18,156 bases of DNA from an uncultured bacterium (GCA_949286645.1 CASEDN010000031.1:1-18156); one strand, 5' to 3'; shown: positions 5,736 through 14,330, numbered from the stretch's first letter. Made by a program: numbers and translations. The notes: a model not told the origin generated them from the sequence alone.

Positions 5736-6725
5736 ATGTGGAAAATAGGTAATGTTGAAATAGATAATAGAGTTGTTCTTGCTCCTATGGCAGGTATTTG
5801 TAATAGTGCATATCGTAAAATAGTTAAAGAAATGGGCTGCGGTCTTATTTATGCAGAAATGGTTAGTGATAAGGCAATATGTTATGATAATAAGAAAACT
5901 ATTGACATGCTTTATATGGAAGATGTTGAACGTCCTATTGCTCAACAAATATTTGGTAGTGATGTAGATAGTTTTGTAGAGGCGGCTAAATATATAGAGG
6001 AAAATATGAGACCTGATATTATTGATATTAATATGGGGTGTCCTGTTCCTAAAGTTGCTTTAAGAGCTCAAGCAGGTAGTGCTTTACTTAAAGACCCTAG
6101 TAAGGTAAAAGAAATAGTTAGTGCTGTTGTAAATGCTGTTAAATGTCCTGTTACAGTTAAAATACGTAGTGGATGGGATGCTAATCATATAAATGCAGTT
6201 GAGATTGCTAAAACCTGTGAAGAAGCAGGTGCTAGTGCTATCTGTGTTCACGGTAGAACTAGAAGTCAAGGTTATTCTGGTAAAGCGGACTGGAATATAA
6301 TTCGTGATGTCAAAAATAGTGTTAAAATTCCAGTAATTGGTAATGGTGATGTTACTAGTCCAGAGAAAGCTAAGGAGATGTTAGATTATACAGGATGTGA
6401 TGCTGTTATGATAGGTAGAGCTGCTTTAGGTAATCCTTGGCTTATTAGAAATACAGTTCTTTACTTAGAAGGTAGGCTTTATACACTTCCTAGTACTATC
6501 GATAAAATAGATATGTGTATAAAGCATTTAAAGATGTTAGCAGATTTAAAGAGTGAGAGACAAGCTGTATTAGAAATAAGAAGTCATGTGGGATGGTACT
6601 TTAAAGGTGTTAAAGGAAGTAATGAAATTAAAAATAAAATTTATAAAATGACTAAAATATATGATATACTACAAGTATTAGAAGAGTTTAAGGAGGAAGT
6701 CTATGAAGAAGAAAAATGTTTATGA
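5736..6725 (+). CDS. dusB: tRNA-dihydrouridine synthase DusB
   Basis: This FMN-dependent enzyme reduces uridines to dihydrouridine in the tRNA D-loop. The 329-residue TIM barrel shows VVLAPMAGI at the N-terminus, DINMGCPVPK with the catalytic acid C102, TVKIRSGW (K142), VHGRTRSQGYSGKADW (from H172), PVIGNGDV and VMIGRAALGNPW, followed by the helical tRNA-binding domain with VGWYFKG. The start at 5736 is chosen because AGGTGA (5726-5731) lies just upstream; the frame extends to a TTG at 5715, but that triplet lies in the predicted minus-strand -35. The 3' end overlaps the next gene by 23 bases. As in Bacillus, lysS is close downstream. Confidence 0.95.
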   Translation: MWKIGNVEIDNRVVLAPMAGICNSAYRKIVKEMGCGLIYAEMVSDKAICYDNKKTIDMLYMEDVERPIAQQIFGSDVDSFVEAAKYIEENMRPDIIDINMGCPVPKVALRAQAGSALLKDPSKVKEIVSAVVNAVKCPVTVKIRSGWDANHINAVEIAKTCEEAGASAICVHGRTRSQGYSGKADWNIIRDVKNSVKIPVIGNGDVTSPEKAKEMLDYTGCDAVMIGRAALGNPWLIRNTVLYLEGRLYTLPSTIDKIDMCIKHLKMLADLKSERQAVLEIRSHVGWYFKGVKGSNEIKNKIYKMTKIYDILQVLEEFKEEVYEEEKCL

Positions 6726-7413
6726 TAAAATTAAAGATGAAGAGAAAAAAATGCAGGAAGAAAATAAAGTTAAAAAGAGTCCTGATATTAAAGCGATGTT
6801 TAGTCAAAGAGTACTTGCATTTTTGATAGATTTAGTACTTCTTAGTATAATTTGTTCATTAATTACAATGTTTGTTCCAGTCAATGATACTGCTACTAAA
6901 CTATATGAAGAACAAAATAGAGTTTTAGAAGGTTATGTAGATGGTAGTGTTTCTATGGAAGAATACGTTAATCAAATGGTTGATTTAGGTTATGATATAT
7001 CTAGACAAACAGTTATTGTTTCTATAGTTACCATTGTTATAAGTCTACTTTACTATGTTGTTTATCCGTGTTATAATAATGGGCAGACTCTTGGTAAGAA
7101 GTTAATGAAAATTAAAATTAAGAAGACTAATGACACAGAACTTTCTATGAATGATTTACTTATTAGAAGTATGATTAATAATAGTATATTGGTTAATATT
7201 ATTAATGTTATATTAGTACTTTTCTTAAGTAAAAATTTATATTTAAGTACTAGTAGTCTTGTTAGTTTCATTCAATATTTAGTACTTATTATTAGTTTAA
7301 TAATGATAGCATTTACTAAGAATGCTCAAGGATTACATGATAAAGTTTGTAAGACTGAAGTTGTAGTTGCAGATACAGTGAAGGAGGATGTTTTATGTAC
7401 GAGCGAAAATTAA
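6703..7413 (+). CDS. RDD-family membrane protein
   Basis: This 236-residue protein starts with a charged coiled N-terminus and then the RDD signature: R36 in FSQRVLAFLIDLVLLS with D43, a second domain region containing YNNGQTLGKKLMKIKI, and the C-terminal NAQGLHDKVCKTEVV. Hydrophobic segments lie at about 36-57, 103-122, 159-176 and 184-205, with an acidic amphipathic stretch between the first two. RDD proteins are poorly characterised; some act as Na+/H+ antiporters or in compatible-solute stress, and none of that can be assigned here. AGGAGG at 6691-6696 precedes the start, which lies inside dusB; the 3' end overlaps lysS by 19 bases, so the three genes are translationally linked. Confidence 0.85.
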   Translation: MKKKNVYDKIKDEEKKMQEENKVKKSPDIKAMFSQRVLAFLIDLVLLSIICSLITMFVPVNDTATKLYEEQNRVLEGYVDGSVSMEEYVNQMVDLGYDISRQTVIVSIVTIVISLLYYVVYPCYNNGQTLGKKLMKIKIKKTNDTELSMNDLLIRSMINNSILVNIINVILVLFLSKNLYLSTSSLVSFIQYLVLIISLIMIAFTKNAQGLHDKVCKTEVVVADTVKEDVLCTSEN

Positions 7414-8888
7414 CAGAACAAGAATTAGTTAGAAGAGATAAGGCTCTTAAATTAAGAGAGTTAGGGTATGATCCATTTGGTAGTCGTTATGATAGAGAAG
7501 ATTATGCTATTGATGTTAAAGAAAAGTATGAAAGTGTAGACCATGATGCTTTTGAGTCTATGACTGATACAGTTAGAGTAGCTGGTAGAATCATGTTTAT
7601 TAGAAAGATGGGTAAAGCATCATTTTTCTCTATTAAAGATAAGAGTGGTTCTATTCAAGTATATATTTCTATTAACGATGTAGGAGAAGATATTTATACC
7701 TTATTCAAGAGTGCTGATATTGGAGATATAGTTGGTGTTTATGGTAAGGTTATGAAGACTAAAACTGGAGAAGTTACTATTAAATGTATAGAGTATACTC
7801 CTTTAGTTAAAGCTTTAAGACCACTTCCTGAAAAGTTCCATGGTCTTACTGATGTTGAAGAAAGATATAGAAGACGTTATGTTGATTTAATGATGAATGA
7901 TGAGTCTAGACGTGTTGCTTTCTTAAGACCTAAGATTATTCGTTCTATTCAAAACTTTTTAGATAATAAAGGTTTTGTTGAAGTAGAGACACCTGTTTTA
8001 TCAACATTATTAACAGGAGCTTCAGCACGTCCATTTGTTACTCATCATAATAGTCAAGACTTAGATATGTATCTTAGAATAGCTTTGGAATTACCTTTGA
8101 AAAGACTTTTAGTTGGTGGAATGGAAAGAGTTTATGAGGTAGGACGTGTCTTTAGAAATGAAGGAATGGATACTCGACATAATCCTGAGTTTACTATGAT
8201 GGAAGTATATCAAGCTTATTCTGATTTAGAAGGTATGATGGATTTAACAGAAAAGATGTTTGTTAATATTGCCGAGAATGTTATTGGTAAGATGGATTAT
8301 CATTGGAATAATCAAGATATTAGTGTAAAAGGGCCATGGAAGAGAATTAGTATGGTTGATGCAATTAAAGAAGTTACTGGTATTGACTTTAAGAAGGAAA
8401 TTAGTGTTGATGAAGCTTTAGAACTTGCAAAAGAACATAAAATAGAAGTTCAAGAACATGAGAAATCAGTAGGTCATATTATTAATCTATTCTTTGAAAA
8501 GTATGTAGAAGAAACTTTAATTCAACCAACTTTCTTATATGGACATCCAGTAGAGATTTCTCCACTTACTAAGAAAAATAAAGATGATCCTAGATTTGTT
8601 GATAGATTTGAATTATTTATTGCTGGTAGAGAAATGGCAAATGCTTATACTGAGTTAAATGATCCAATCGATCAGTTAGAAAGATTCCGTGAACAATTAA
8701 AAGAAAAAGACTTAGGTAATGTAGAAGCGAATGATATTGATATGGACTTTATCGAAGCTTTAGAATATGGTATGCCTCCTGCTGGTGGTATTGGTTATGG
8801 AATAGATAGACTTGTAATGTTCTTTACAGAACAAGAGAGTATTCGTGATGTAATATTATTCCCTACAATGAAACCAATTGATAAGTAA
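7395..8888 (+). CDS. lysS: Lysyl-tRNA synthetase, class II
   Basis: The enzyme charges tRNA(Lys) with lysine in the cytoplasm. The 497-residue protein has the usual layout: N-terminal OB-fold anticodon-binding domain (about 55-140, VRVAGRIMFIRKMGKASFFSI), motif 1 (about 178-201), motif 2 (about 247-275, YEVGRVFRNEGMDTRHNPEF) and motif 3 (about 464-478, GGIGYGIDRLVMFF). Motif 3 has Tyr in place of the more common small hydrophobic residue before GIDR. AGGAGG at 7382-7387 supports the ATG at 7395, inside the RDD gene. No T-box leader is present, consistent with its place inside an operon. Confidence 0.97.
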   Translation: MYERKLTEQELVRRDKALKLRELGYDPFGSRYDREDYAIDVKEKYESVDHDAFESMTDTVRVAGRIMFIRKMGKASFFSIKDKSGSIQVYISINDVGEDIYTLFKSADIGDIVGVYGKVMKTKTGEVTIKCIEYTPLVKALRPLPEKFHGLTDVEERYRRRYVDLMMNDESRRVAFLRPKIIRSIQNFLDNKGFVEVETPVLSTLLTGASARPFVTHHNSQDLDMYLRIALELPLKRLLVGGMERVYEVGRVFRNEGMDTRHNPEFTMMEVYQAYSDLEGMMDLTEKMFVNIAENVIGKMDYHWNNQDISVKGPWKRISMVDAIKEVTGIDFKKEISVDEALELAKEHKIEVQEHEKSVGHIINLFFEKYVEETLIQPTFLYGHPVEISPLTKKNKDDPRFVDRFELFIAGREMANAYTELNDPIDQLERFREQLKEKDLGNVEANDIDMDFIEALEYGMPPAGGIGYGIDRLVMFFTEQESIRDVILFPTMKPIDK

Positions 8889-8910
8889 TTTAATTTAAGG
8901 GGGAAGGTTC

Positions 8911-9687
8911 GTGGAAATTACAAAAGAAGAGTATGAAAGTTTAGAGAAACTTTTTGATAGTCGAACGGCAGAATTTAGAAGAAAAGATAATTTACTATTT
9001 AAAAACTATTATTTTTTGACAGAGAAAATTAAAGATAATCTTGAATATTTAATTAATAAACATTATATTTTGGGTAGTGGTATTCCTATTGATGAGTTTT
9101 TTATAAATGATAGTTTTAAAGGTATTGTTATTAATTATTTTAAAGATGCAGTTTCTTTTTCAAAAGCCAGTAATTTTTCTATAGAAGAAAAAGTTAAAGC
9201 TTGTAATGATATTTCTAGACAGTTAAATGAGCTTCATGATTATGGCATGTGTTTTAATGATATTCAGTGTGATAATTTATTAATTGATAAAGATGGTGGA
9301 CACTTAATAGATTTTGATAGTTCAACTTTTGTTGAGAGTACTGAATATAGTTGTAGATATAGATTAAGAGATAATGATGGCAATTGTGTTTTATGTAGTG
9401 TTAAGGCTGATTTATATAGAGCTTTAATTTGTTATCTTAGTATTTTCTATAATATAGATTTAGAAAAAACACTTAAATATAATGGTTTTTTAAGTGTTTC
9501 AGTGGTTTCTGATTTTTTTGAAAATACTTCTATTGCAGAGCTTATTAATGATACTACTATAGATATATTTAGTAATAATAAAGAATTGTTACCTAATATG
9601 GAGGTGTTTCTACCATTTATATCTGATGAAGAACGAGTTAATTATGATATTAACATACTCAAAGATAAAGTTAAAACATTAGGATAA
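8911..9687 (+). CDS. Divergent protein-kinase-fold protein of unknown substrate
   Basis: This 258-residue protein carries a recognisable kinase/phosphotransferase catalytic core: LHDYGMCFNDIQCDNLLI at residues 108-125, with D117 and N122 in the positions of the HRD aspartate and the metal-binding asparagine, then HLIDFD with D134 in the position of the DFG aspartate. A later KADLYRALICYL segment (D167) resembles the helix that follows the activation segment. The glycine-rich loop and the ATP-anchoring lysine cannot be placed confidently, so activity is uncertain. GTG at 8911 is preceded by AAGGGGG at 8897-8903. It follows lysS by 22 bases and ends at a terminator. A serine/threonine kinase, aminoglycoside-type phosphotransferase or pseudokinase are all possible; the target is unknown. 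Confidence 0.6.
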   Translation: MEITKEEYESLEKLFDSRTAEFRRKDNLLFKNYYFLTEKIKDNLEYLINKHYILGSGIPIDEFFINDSFKGIVINYFKDAVSFSKASNFSIEEKVKACNDISRQLNELHDYGMCFNDIQCDNLLIDKDGGHLIDFDSSTFVESTEYSCRYRLRDNDGNCVLCSVKADLYRALICYLSIFYNIDLEKTLKYNGFLSVSVVSDFFENTSIAELINDTTIDIFSNNKELLPNMEVFLPFISDEERVNYDINILKDKVKTLG

Positions 9688-9711
9688 GAGTTAAATATTC
9701 TTATCTTTTTT
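9683..9711 (+). terminator. Intrinsic terminator ending the dusB-lysS-kinase operon
   Basis: GATAAGA (9683-9689) pairs with TCTTATC (9699-9705) across a 9-base loop and runs into six T (9706-9711). It overlaps the stop codon of the kinase-like gene. Confidence 0.75.
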
Positions 9712-9727
9712 CATATCTTATTTTGAG

Positions 9728-10429
9728 GTGATTAAGATTAGACCTATTATTGGAATAGTGGGAAGGTTATATAGTGGAGAGTCTAATATTATTTGTGTTG
9801 AAGAAATTAGAATTGCTGTTATTAAGTTTGGGGGTATTCCTTTATTAATATTACCTGTTGATAAAGATGAGATGTCTTGTAAAAATGTTTATAGTGAAGA
9901 AGGGATTGAAGATTTAGAGAGGGTTCTTAATTTGTGTGATGGCTTTATTTTACCTGGAGGGGATACTTGGTATAGGCTTGATGAAGTAGTTATTGATTAT
10001 GCTATTAGGAGGGATAAACCTTTACTTGCAATATGTTTAGGAATGCAAGCTTTAAGTAAAGTATTAAGTGGCGAAAAGAAAGTTGGGTATGATAATACTA
10101 TTAAAAATGATACTCTTATTAATCATTTAGAACCTAATAAGAATTATGTTCATTCAGTTATAATTGATAAGAATAGTAAACTTTATTCTATTATAGGCGA
10201 GGAAAAGATATGGGTTAATTCTAGACATAGTTATCATGTTCCAGAACTAGATAATACTTTAATCTGTGCTAGAAGTAGTGATGGGCTAATAGAAGGGGTT
10301 GAACTTAAAGATAAGAAATTTATAATAGGAGTACAGTGGCATCCTGAATCTAACTTAGAAGATGAACATTCTAAAAAATTCTTTAAATCATTTTTTGATA
10401 ATTTTAAATATTCACAAAAATTTCATTAA
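9728..10429 (+). CDS. Peptidase C26 / gamma-glutamyl hydrolase-type class I amidotransferase domain protein
   Basis: This 233-residue protein has the class I glutamine amidotransferase fold: the nucleophile elbow AICLGMQ with C103 and the histidine-glutamate pair in GVQWHPE (H205, E207). The N-terminal RPIIGIVGR and the FILPGGDTWY segment place it with the peptidase C26 group (PuuD-like gamma-glutamyl-GABA hydrolases and relatives). These hydrolyse gamma-glutamyl conjugates; the substrate cannot be set. The start is unusual. The GTG at 9728 has no ribosome binding site upstream, whereas AGGTGAT at 9726-9732 is well placed for an ATT at 9737, which would give a protein beginning RPIIGI after the initiator, as is typical of relatives. 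No promoter is obvious after the 9683-9711 terminator. Confidence 0.8.
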   Translation: MIKIRPIIGIVGRLYSGESNIICVEEIRIAVIKFGGIPLLILPVDKDEMSCKNVYSEEGIEDLERVLNLCDGFILPGGDTWYRLDEVVIDYAIRRDKPLLAICLGMQALSKVLSGEKKVGYDNTIKNDTLINHLEPNKNYVHSVIIDKNSKLYSIIGEEKIWVNSRHSYHVPELDNTLICARSSDGLIEGVELKDKKFIIGVQWHPESNLEDEHSKKFFKSFFDNFKYSQKFH

Positions 10430-10445
10430 AAAGTTTTGTAAAAGC

Positions 10446-10474
10446 TTGTAAACTAAGGGAATTCTTCGTATAAT
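10446..10474 (+). promoter_or_regulatory. Promoter of the YfcC-like carrier gene
   Basis: TTGTAA at 10446-10451 (4/6) and a perfect TATAAT at 10469-10474 are separated by 17 bases, with the ATG 24 bases downstream of the -10. Confidence 0.6.
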
Positions 10475-10497
10475 TATAGTTGGAAGGAGAGAAAAAT

Positions 10498-11934
10498 ATG
10501 AAAAAGCATAATGCACTTAAAGTTGTTATTATAACATTACTTTTATTTGCTTTATTAACATGGATTTTACCTTGTGCAACTTATCAAACTGAGTATACAG
10601 AACTTGGTAGATATCAAGTTGGTTTATTTGATATTTTATCATATCAATCAACTGTTCTTGGTTACTTCGGTTATGTTGCTTTATTTGTGTTAGTTGTTGG
10701 TGGATTCTATGGAGTTTTATATAAAACTGGAGCTTATAGAAGAATGCTAGATAGTTTAGTAAAGAAGTTTAAAGGTAAAGAAGTAATATGCTTAGTTGTT
10801 ATTATGGCATTATTTGCATTCTTAACTTCATTTGCAGGACTACAATTAGCATTATTAATGTTATTCCCATTTGTTATTTCATTAGTACTTATGATGGGAT
10901 ACAATAAACTTGCTGCAACTGCTGTTACTGCAGGTAGTGTGGCTGTAGGTTTAATGGGAACAACATTCTCTTATAATACAACTCAAGTATTACAACAATA
11001 CTTATCAGTAGAACTTACAGATTTAATCTGGGCTAAAATTATTTTATTAGTTTTAGGAGTAGTTTTACTTGCTTTATTTGTTTTAAAATTTGGTAAGAAA
11101 GCTAGTACTAAGAAAGTTGATGATAAAGAGGAACTTATCCCAGAAGAAGTTAAGAGTGTGAAAGCTAAAGATAAAGATAAGGAGAAGGATAAAAAACATA
11201 AAGTTAAAGTATGGCCATTAGTTTTAATCTTAGATTTAATGCTAATAGTTACAATTTTAGGTTTTATTCCTTGGAATGGTGCTTTCGGTATAACTTTATT
11301 TGATGATATAACTACTGCTATTACAGAATTTGAATTATTTGGTTTCCCTATCTTTGGTAAGATTTTAGGGGCAATCAGTGCTTTTGGATATTGGACTTTA
11401 GTAGAGTTAGTGACTCTAATGTTACTTGCTATCATTATCCTTAAATTTGTTTATAAAATTAAATGGGATGATGTATTTGATGGATTTGGTAAAGGTGTAA
11501 GACGCGCATTAGTACCTACTTTAATTGTAATACTAATTTATACTTGTTTAGTACTTACTACTTATGATCCATATCAATTAGTTATCTATAAATTTATTTT
11601 AGGATTAACTAAAGGATTTAATATCTTTACTACTGGTTTAGTTGTAGTTATTTCTAGTATCTTTAACGGAGATCCACTTTATGCATTCTATAGTGTATTA
11701 CCATATTTTGTAAGTGTGGTTACTGATACTAATAATTATCAACTTATTGCTGTAATATTCCAGAGCTTATATGGTATTGTTACTTTAGTAGCTCCTACAA
11801 GTATTCCATTAATGGTAACACTTGCTTATACTAATACTTCATTTAAAGATTGGTTTAAGTATATTTGGAAACTATTAGTAGCATTACTTGTATTAGCATT
11901 TGTAGTATTTACAGTATTATTACTAATCATATAG
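10498..11934 (+). CDS. YfcC/DcuC-like ion transporter superfamily membrane carrier
   Basis: This 478-residue polytopic protein has about ten to twelve hydrophobic segments. The N-terminal LLLFALLTWILPCATY resembles the first helix of the YfcC family (a helix ending in a P-x-x-T-(F/Y) motif). The C-terminal APTSIPLMVTLAYTNTSFKDWFKYIWKL matches the family's last PTS-containing helix pair. A strongly charged cytoplasmic loop lies at about residues 199-239 (KKASTKKVDDKEE ... KAKDKDKEKDKKHKVKV). YfcC relatives are thought to carry C4-dicarboxylates, peptides or basic amino acids with a cation; the substrate here is unknown. The frame opens at a TTG 10480, but AAGGAGAG at 10484-10491 places the start at ATG 10498. 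A strong terminator follows; the gene appears monocistronic. Confidence 0.65.
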   Translation: MKKHNALKVVIITLLLFALLTWILPCATYQTEYTELGRYQVGLFDILSYQSTVLGYFGYVALFVLVVGGFYGVLYKTGAYRRMLDSLVKKFKGKEVICLVVIMALFAFLTSFAGLQLALLMLFPFVISLVLMMGYNKLAATAVTAGSVAVGLMGTTFSYNTTQVLQQYLSVELTDLIWAKIILLVLGVVLLALFVLKFGKKASTKKVDDKEELIPEEVKSVKAKDKDKEKDKKHKVKVWPLVLILDLMLIVTILGFIPWNGAFGITLFDDITTAITEFELFGFPIFGKILGAISAFGYWTLVELVTLMLLAIIILKFVYKIKWDDVFDGFGKGVRRALVPTLIVILIYTCLVLTTYDPYQLVIYKFILGLTKGFNIFTTGLVVVISSIFNGDPLYAFYSVLPYFVSVVTDTNNYQLIAVIFQSLYGIVTLVAPTSIPLMVTLAYTNTSFKDWFKYIWKLLVALLVLAFVVFTVLLLII

Positions 11935-11942
11935 TAATTTTG

Positions 11943-11964
11943 GACCCTTAGGGGTCTTTTTTTT
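11943..11964 (+). terminator. Strong intrinsic terminator
   Basis: GACCC (11943-11947) and GGGTC (11952-11956) form a GC-rich stem with loop TTAG, followed by eight T (11957-11964). This is the most GC-rich terminator stem in the window. Confidence 0.9.
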
Positions 11965-11989
11965 GTCAGTTTTTTGGGGCTTCTATTTC

Positions 11990-12019
11990 TTGATTAGAGT
12001 AAGTAAAAATCTTTACAAT
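11990..12019 (+). promoter_or_regulatory. Probable clpC promoter
   Basis: TTGATT at 11990-11995 and TACAAT at 12014-12019 are separated by 18 bases. No CtsR-type heptad repeat (GTCAAA direct repeat) is present between the promoter and the gene. Confidence 0.45.
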
Positions 12020-12041
12020 ATTATTAGATTGGAGGAATTTT

Positions 12042-14330
12042 ATGTTTTCAAGATTTAGTGAAGAAGCACAGAAAGCTTTGATACTTGCAAAAAAAGAGAT
12101 GAATAATTTAAGACATCCTTATGTTGGAAGTGAGCATTTATTTCTTTCTATACTTTCAATGAAGGATTTAGAGATAACAAAAGTACTAGCATCATACAAT
12201 ATAACTTATGAAGTGTTTAAGAAAGAGCTTATTAGAATAGTGGGAGTAGGTAAAGAATCTAATGAGTGGTTTTTGTATACACCTTTGTTAAAGAGAGTTA
12301 TAGAGACTGCTATATTAAATAGTAAAGAGAAAGGTGAGGTAGAAGTTAGTGTTAATGAGTTATTACTAGCCATACTTGAAGAAGGAGAAGGGGTTGCGAT
12401 TAGGCTTTTGATAGGTCTTAATATAGATGTAGATGAGATATATAACTTTATTTCAAAAGACTCTAAAGTTAGTAATAAAGCATTACACAAGAAGTTACTT
12501 GTAGAAGATTTTGCTGTTAATCTTAATAAAAAGATTGTGGGTAATGAGGTTGATCCTGTTATAGGGCGTGATGATGAGATTAAAAGTTTAATAGAGATAT
12601 TATGTAGGAGAGGTAAAAATAATCCTTTATTAATTGGTGAAGCGGGGGTTGGTAAGACTGCTATTGTTGAAGAACTTGCTAGAAGAATAGTAGAAGGTAA
12701 TGTTCCTAAACCACTTAAAGGAAAGACTATTCTTTCACTACCTATGGCTAGTTTAGTAGCAGGGACAAAATATAGAGGGGAGTTTGAAGAGAGAGTTTCT
12801 AAGATATTAAAAGAACTTGAAGAAAATGATGATATTATTGTCTTTATAGATGAAGTTCATACGATAGTAGGAGCTGGTGGTGCAGAAGGGGCAATTGATG
12901 CATCTAACATTATAAAGCCTGCTTTAGCAAGAGGTAAGATACAGTTAATTGGAGCGACTACTACTTATGAATATCATAACTTTATAGAGAAAGATAAGGC
13001 CTTAAACCGAAGATTTCAGATTATTATGATAGAAGAGCCTAGTACTAATAAAACTAAAGAGATATTAAAAAAACTAAAGCCTTTATATGAAGCATATCAC
13101 TTTGTTAGTATTAGTGATGATATTATCGATTTAATAGTGGAACTTAGTGATACTTATATTTATGAATACTATCAACCTGATAAGTCTATTGATATATTAG
13201 ATGAAGTTTGTACTAAAGCATCACTATTAGAAAGTAAGAATGATACTGTTCTTTCTAAGATAAATATAGAACTTCAGGAAGTTATAAGTAATAAGAAGAA
13301 AGCGATTATAAAACAAGACTTTGATTTAGCTTCTACTTATAAAGAGAAAGAAAAAGAGTTACTTACTAAGAAGAATGACTTAGAACTTAATTTAATGACT
13401 AAGAGAAAGCCTAAAAAAATAACTAAAGAGATGGTTGCAGATGTTATATATTTAAAGACGAAGATACCTGTTTATGAGATTAATAAGAGTAGTAGAAAAA
13501 TTATAAATAACTTAGATAAGAGTTTAAAAAAGATAGTTTTAGGACAAGATGAAATTATTACTGATTTGTGTAATAGAGTTAAGAAGGTTAGACTTGGTTT
13601 TCAAGATAAGCCTCATATAGAATCTTTTTTATTCTGTGGAAGAACTGGTGTTGGTAAAACTTTATTAGTTAAAGAATTTGCTAACCTTTTATATGGAGAT
13701 GCTAACTTTATTAGGCTAGATATGAGTGAATATAAAGAAGCTCATACTGTTAGTAAGATTATTGGTTCTCCTCCAGGTTATGTTGGTTTTGATAATCATT
13801 TAACTGTTCTTGATACGATTAGAATGCATCCTCACTCAGTTATACTTTTAGATGAGATTGAGAAAGCAAGTGGGGAAGTGATGAAATTATTTCTACAAGT
13901 TCTTGATGAAGGGGTATTAACCGATTCTAGGGGTAGAAAGGTTAGATTTGATAATGTGTTTCTTTTTATGACTACTAATTTAGGTTTTTCTAAAGATTCT
14001 ATTGGTTTTACAGAAAGTAAAAATAATATAGATATAGAAGAGTTTCTAGGTGTGGAATTTGTTAATAGAATAGGTAAGATTTATTACTTTAATGATATAA
14101 GTAGTGATGTTATACACAGGATTGTGGAAAAAAGATTAAATGTATTAATAGAAGGGTTTAAAAAGAAAGATTTAAAGATAAAGATATCCAAAGAAATTGT
14201 GGATAAAGTTATTAAAGAAAGCAACTATGAAAAATTTGGAGCGAGAAGAGTTGATAAAGTTATAGATGAAGTAGTTACTCCTATTATTGTTGATGCTTGG
14301 TATAATGGAAAGAAAGAGATAACGGTTTGA
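12042..14330 (+). CDS. clpC: ClpC-type AAA+ unfoldase, divergent second ATPase domain
   Basis: ClpC unfolds substrates and feeds them to ClpP. The 762-residue protein (about 810 is usual) has the Clp_N repeat domain (1-145). ATPase domain 1 has Walker A GEAGVGKT 199-206, Walker B IIVFIDE 265-271, pore loop GTKYRGEF and arginine pair R323-R324. A short UVR-type middle segment follows (about 412-450, QDFDLASTYKEKEKEL). ATPase domain 2 has Walker A GRTGVGKT 533-540 (a GPTGVGKT variant), Walker B ILLDE 601-605, GSPPGYVGFDN pore region, IGF 654-656 as likely ClpP-docking tripeptide, and sensor-2 R735. GGAGGA 12031-12036 supports the start. CtsR, McsA and McsB are absent nearby. ClpE is less likely given the lack of an N-terminal zinc motif. 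Confidence 0.85.
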   Translation: MFSRFSEEAQKALILAKKEMNNLRHPYVGSEHLFLSILSMKDLEITKVLASYNITYEVFKKELIRIVGVGKESNEWFLYTPLLKRVIETAILNSKEKGEVEVSVNELLLAILEEGEGVAIRLLIGLNIDVDEIYNFISKDSKVSNKALHKKLLVEDFAVNLNKKIVGNEVDPVIGRDDEIKSLIEILCRRGKNNPLLIGEAGVGKTAIVEELARRIVEGNVPKPLKGKTILSLPMASLVAGTKYRGEFEERVSKILKELEENDDIIVFIDEVHTIVGAGGAEGAIDASNIIKPALARGKIQLIGATTTYEYHNFIEKDKALNRRFQIIMIEEPSTNKTKEILKKLKPLYEAYHFVSISDDIIDLIVELSDTYIYEYYQPDKSIDILDEVCTKASLLESKNDTVLSKINIELQEVISNKKKAIIKQDFDLASTYKEKEKELLTKKNDLELNLMTKRKPKKITKEMVADVIYLKTKIPVYEINKSSRKIINNLDKSLKKIVLGQDEIITDLCNRVKKVRLGFQDKPHIESFLFCGRTGVGKTLLVKEFANLLYGDANFIRLDMSEYKEAHTVSKIIGSPPGYVGFDNHLTVLDTIRMHPHSVILLDEIEKASGEVMKLFLQVLDEGVLTDSRGRKVRFDNVFLFMTTNLGFSKDSIGFTESKNNIDIEEFLGVEFVNRIGKIYYFNDISSDVIHRIVEKRLNVLIEGFKKKDLKIKISKEIVDKVIKESNYEKFGARRVDKVIDEVVTPIIVDAWYNGKKEITV

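Noticed and set aside
7300..7394. T-box leader upstream of lysS
   Set aside because: There is no intergenic space: lysS starts inside the RDD gene, and no T-box sequence (GGTGG-type) or specifier stem is present.
10983..11435. 150-codon minus-strand ORF opposite the YfcC-like gene
   Set aside because: It is low-complexity Ser/Lys/Thr/Asn-rich, lies entirely antisense to a well-supported membrane protein and has no ribosome binding site; it is a shadow of the coding strand. The other minus-strand ORFs opposite ftsH, dusB, RDD and clpC are rejected for the same reason.
11965..12041. CtsR or HrcA (CIRCE) operator before clpC
   Set aside because: Neither the CtsR heptad direct repeat nor the CIRCE inverted repeat could be found in the intergenic region.
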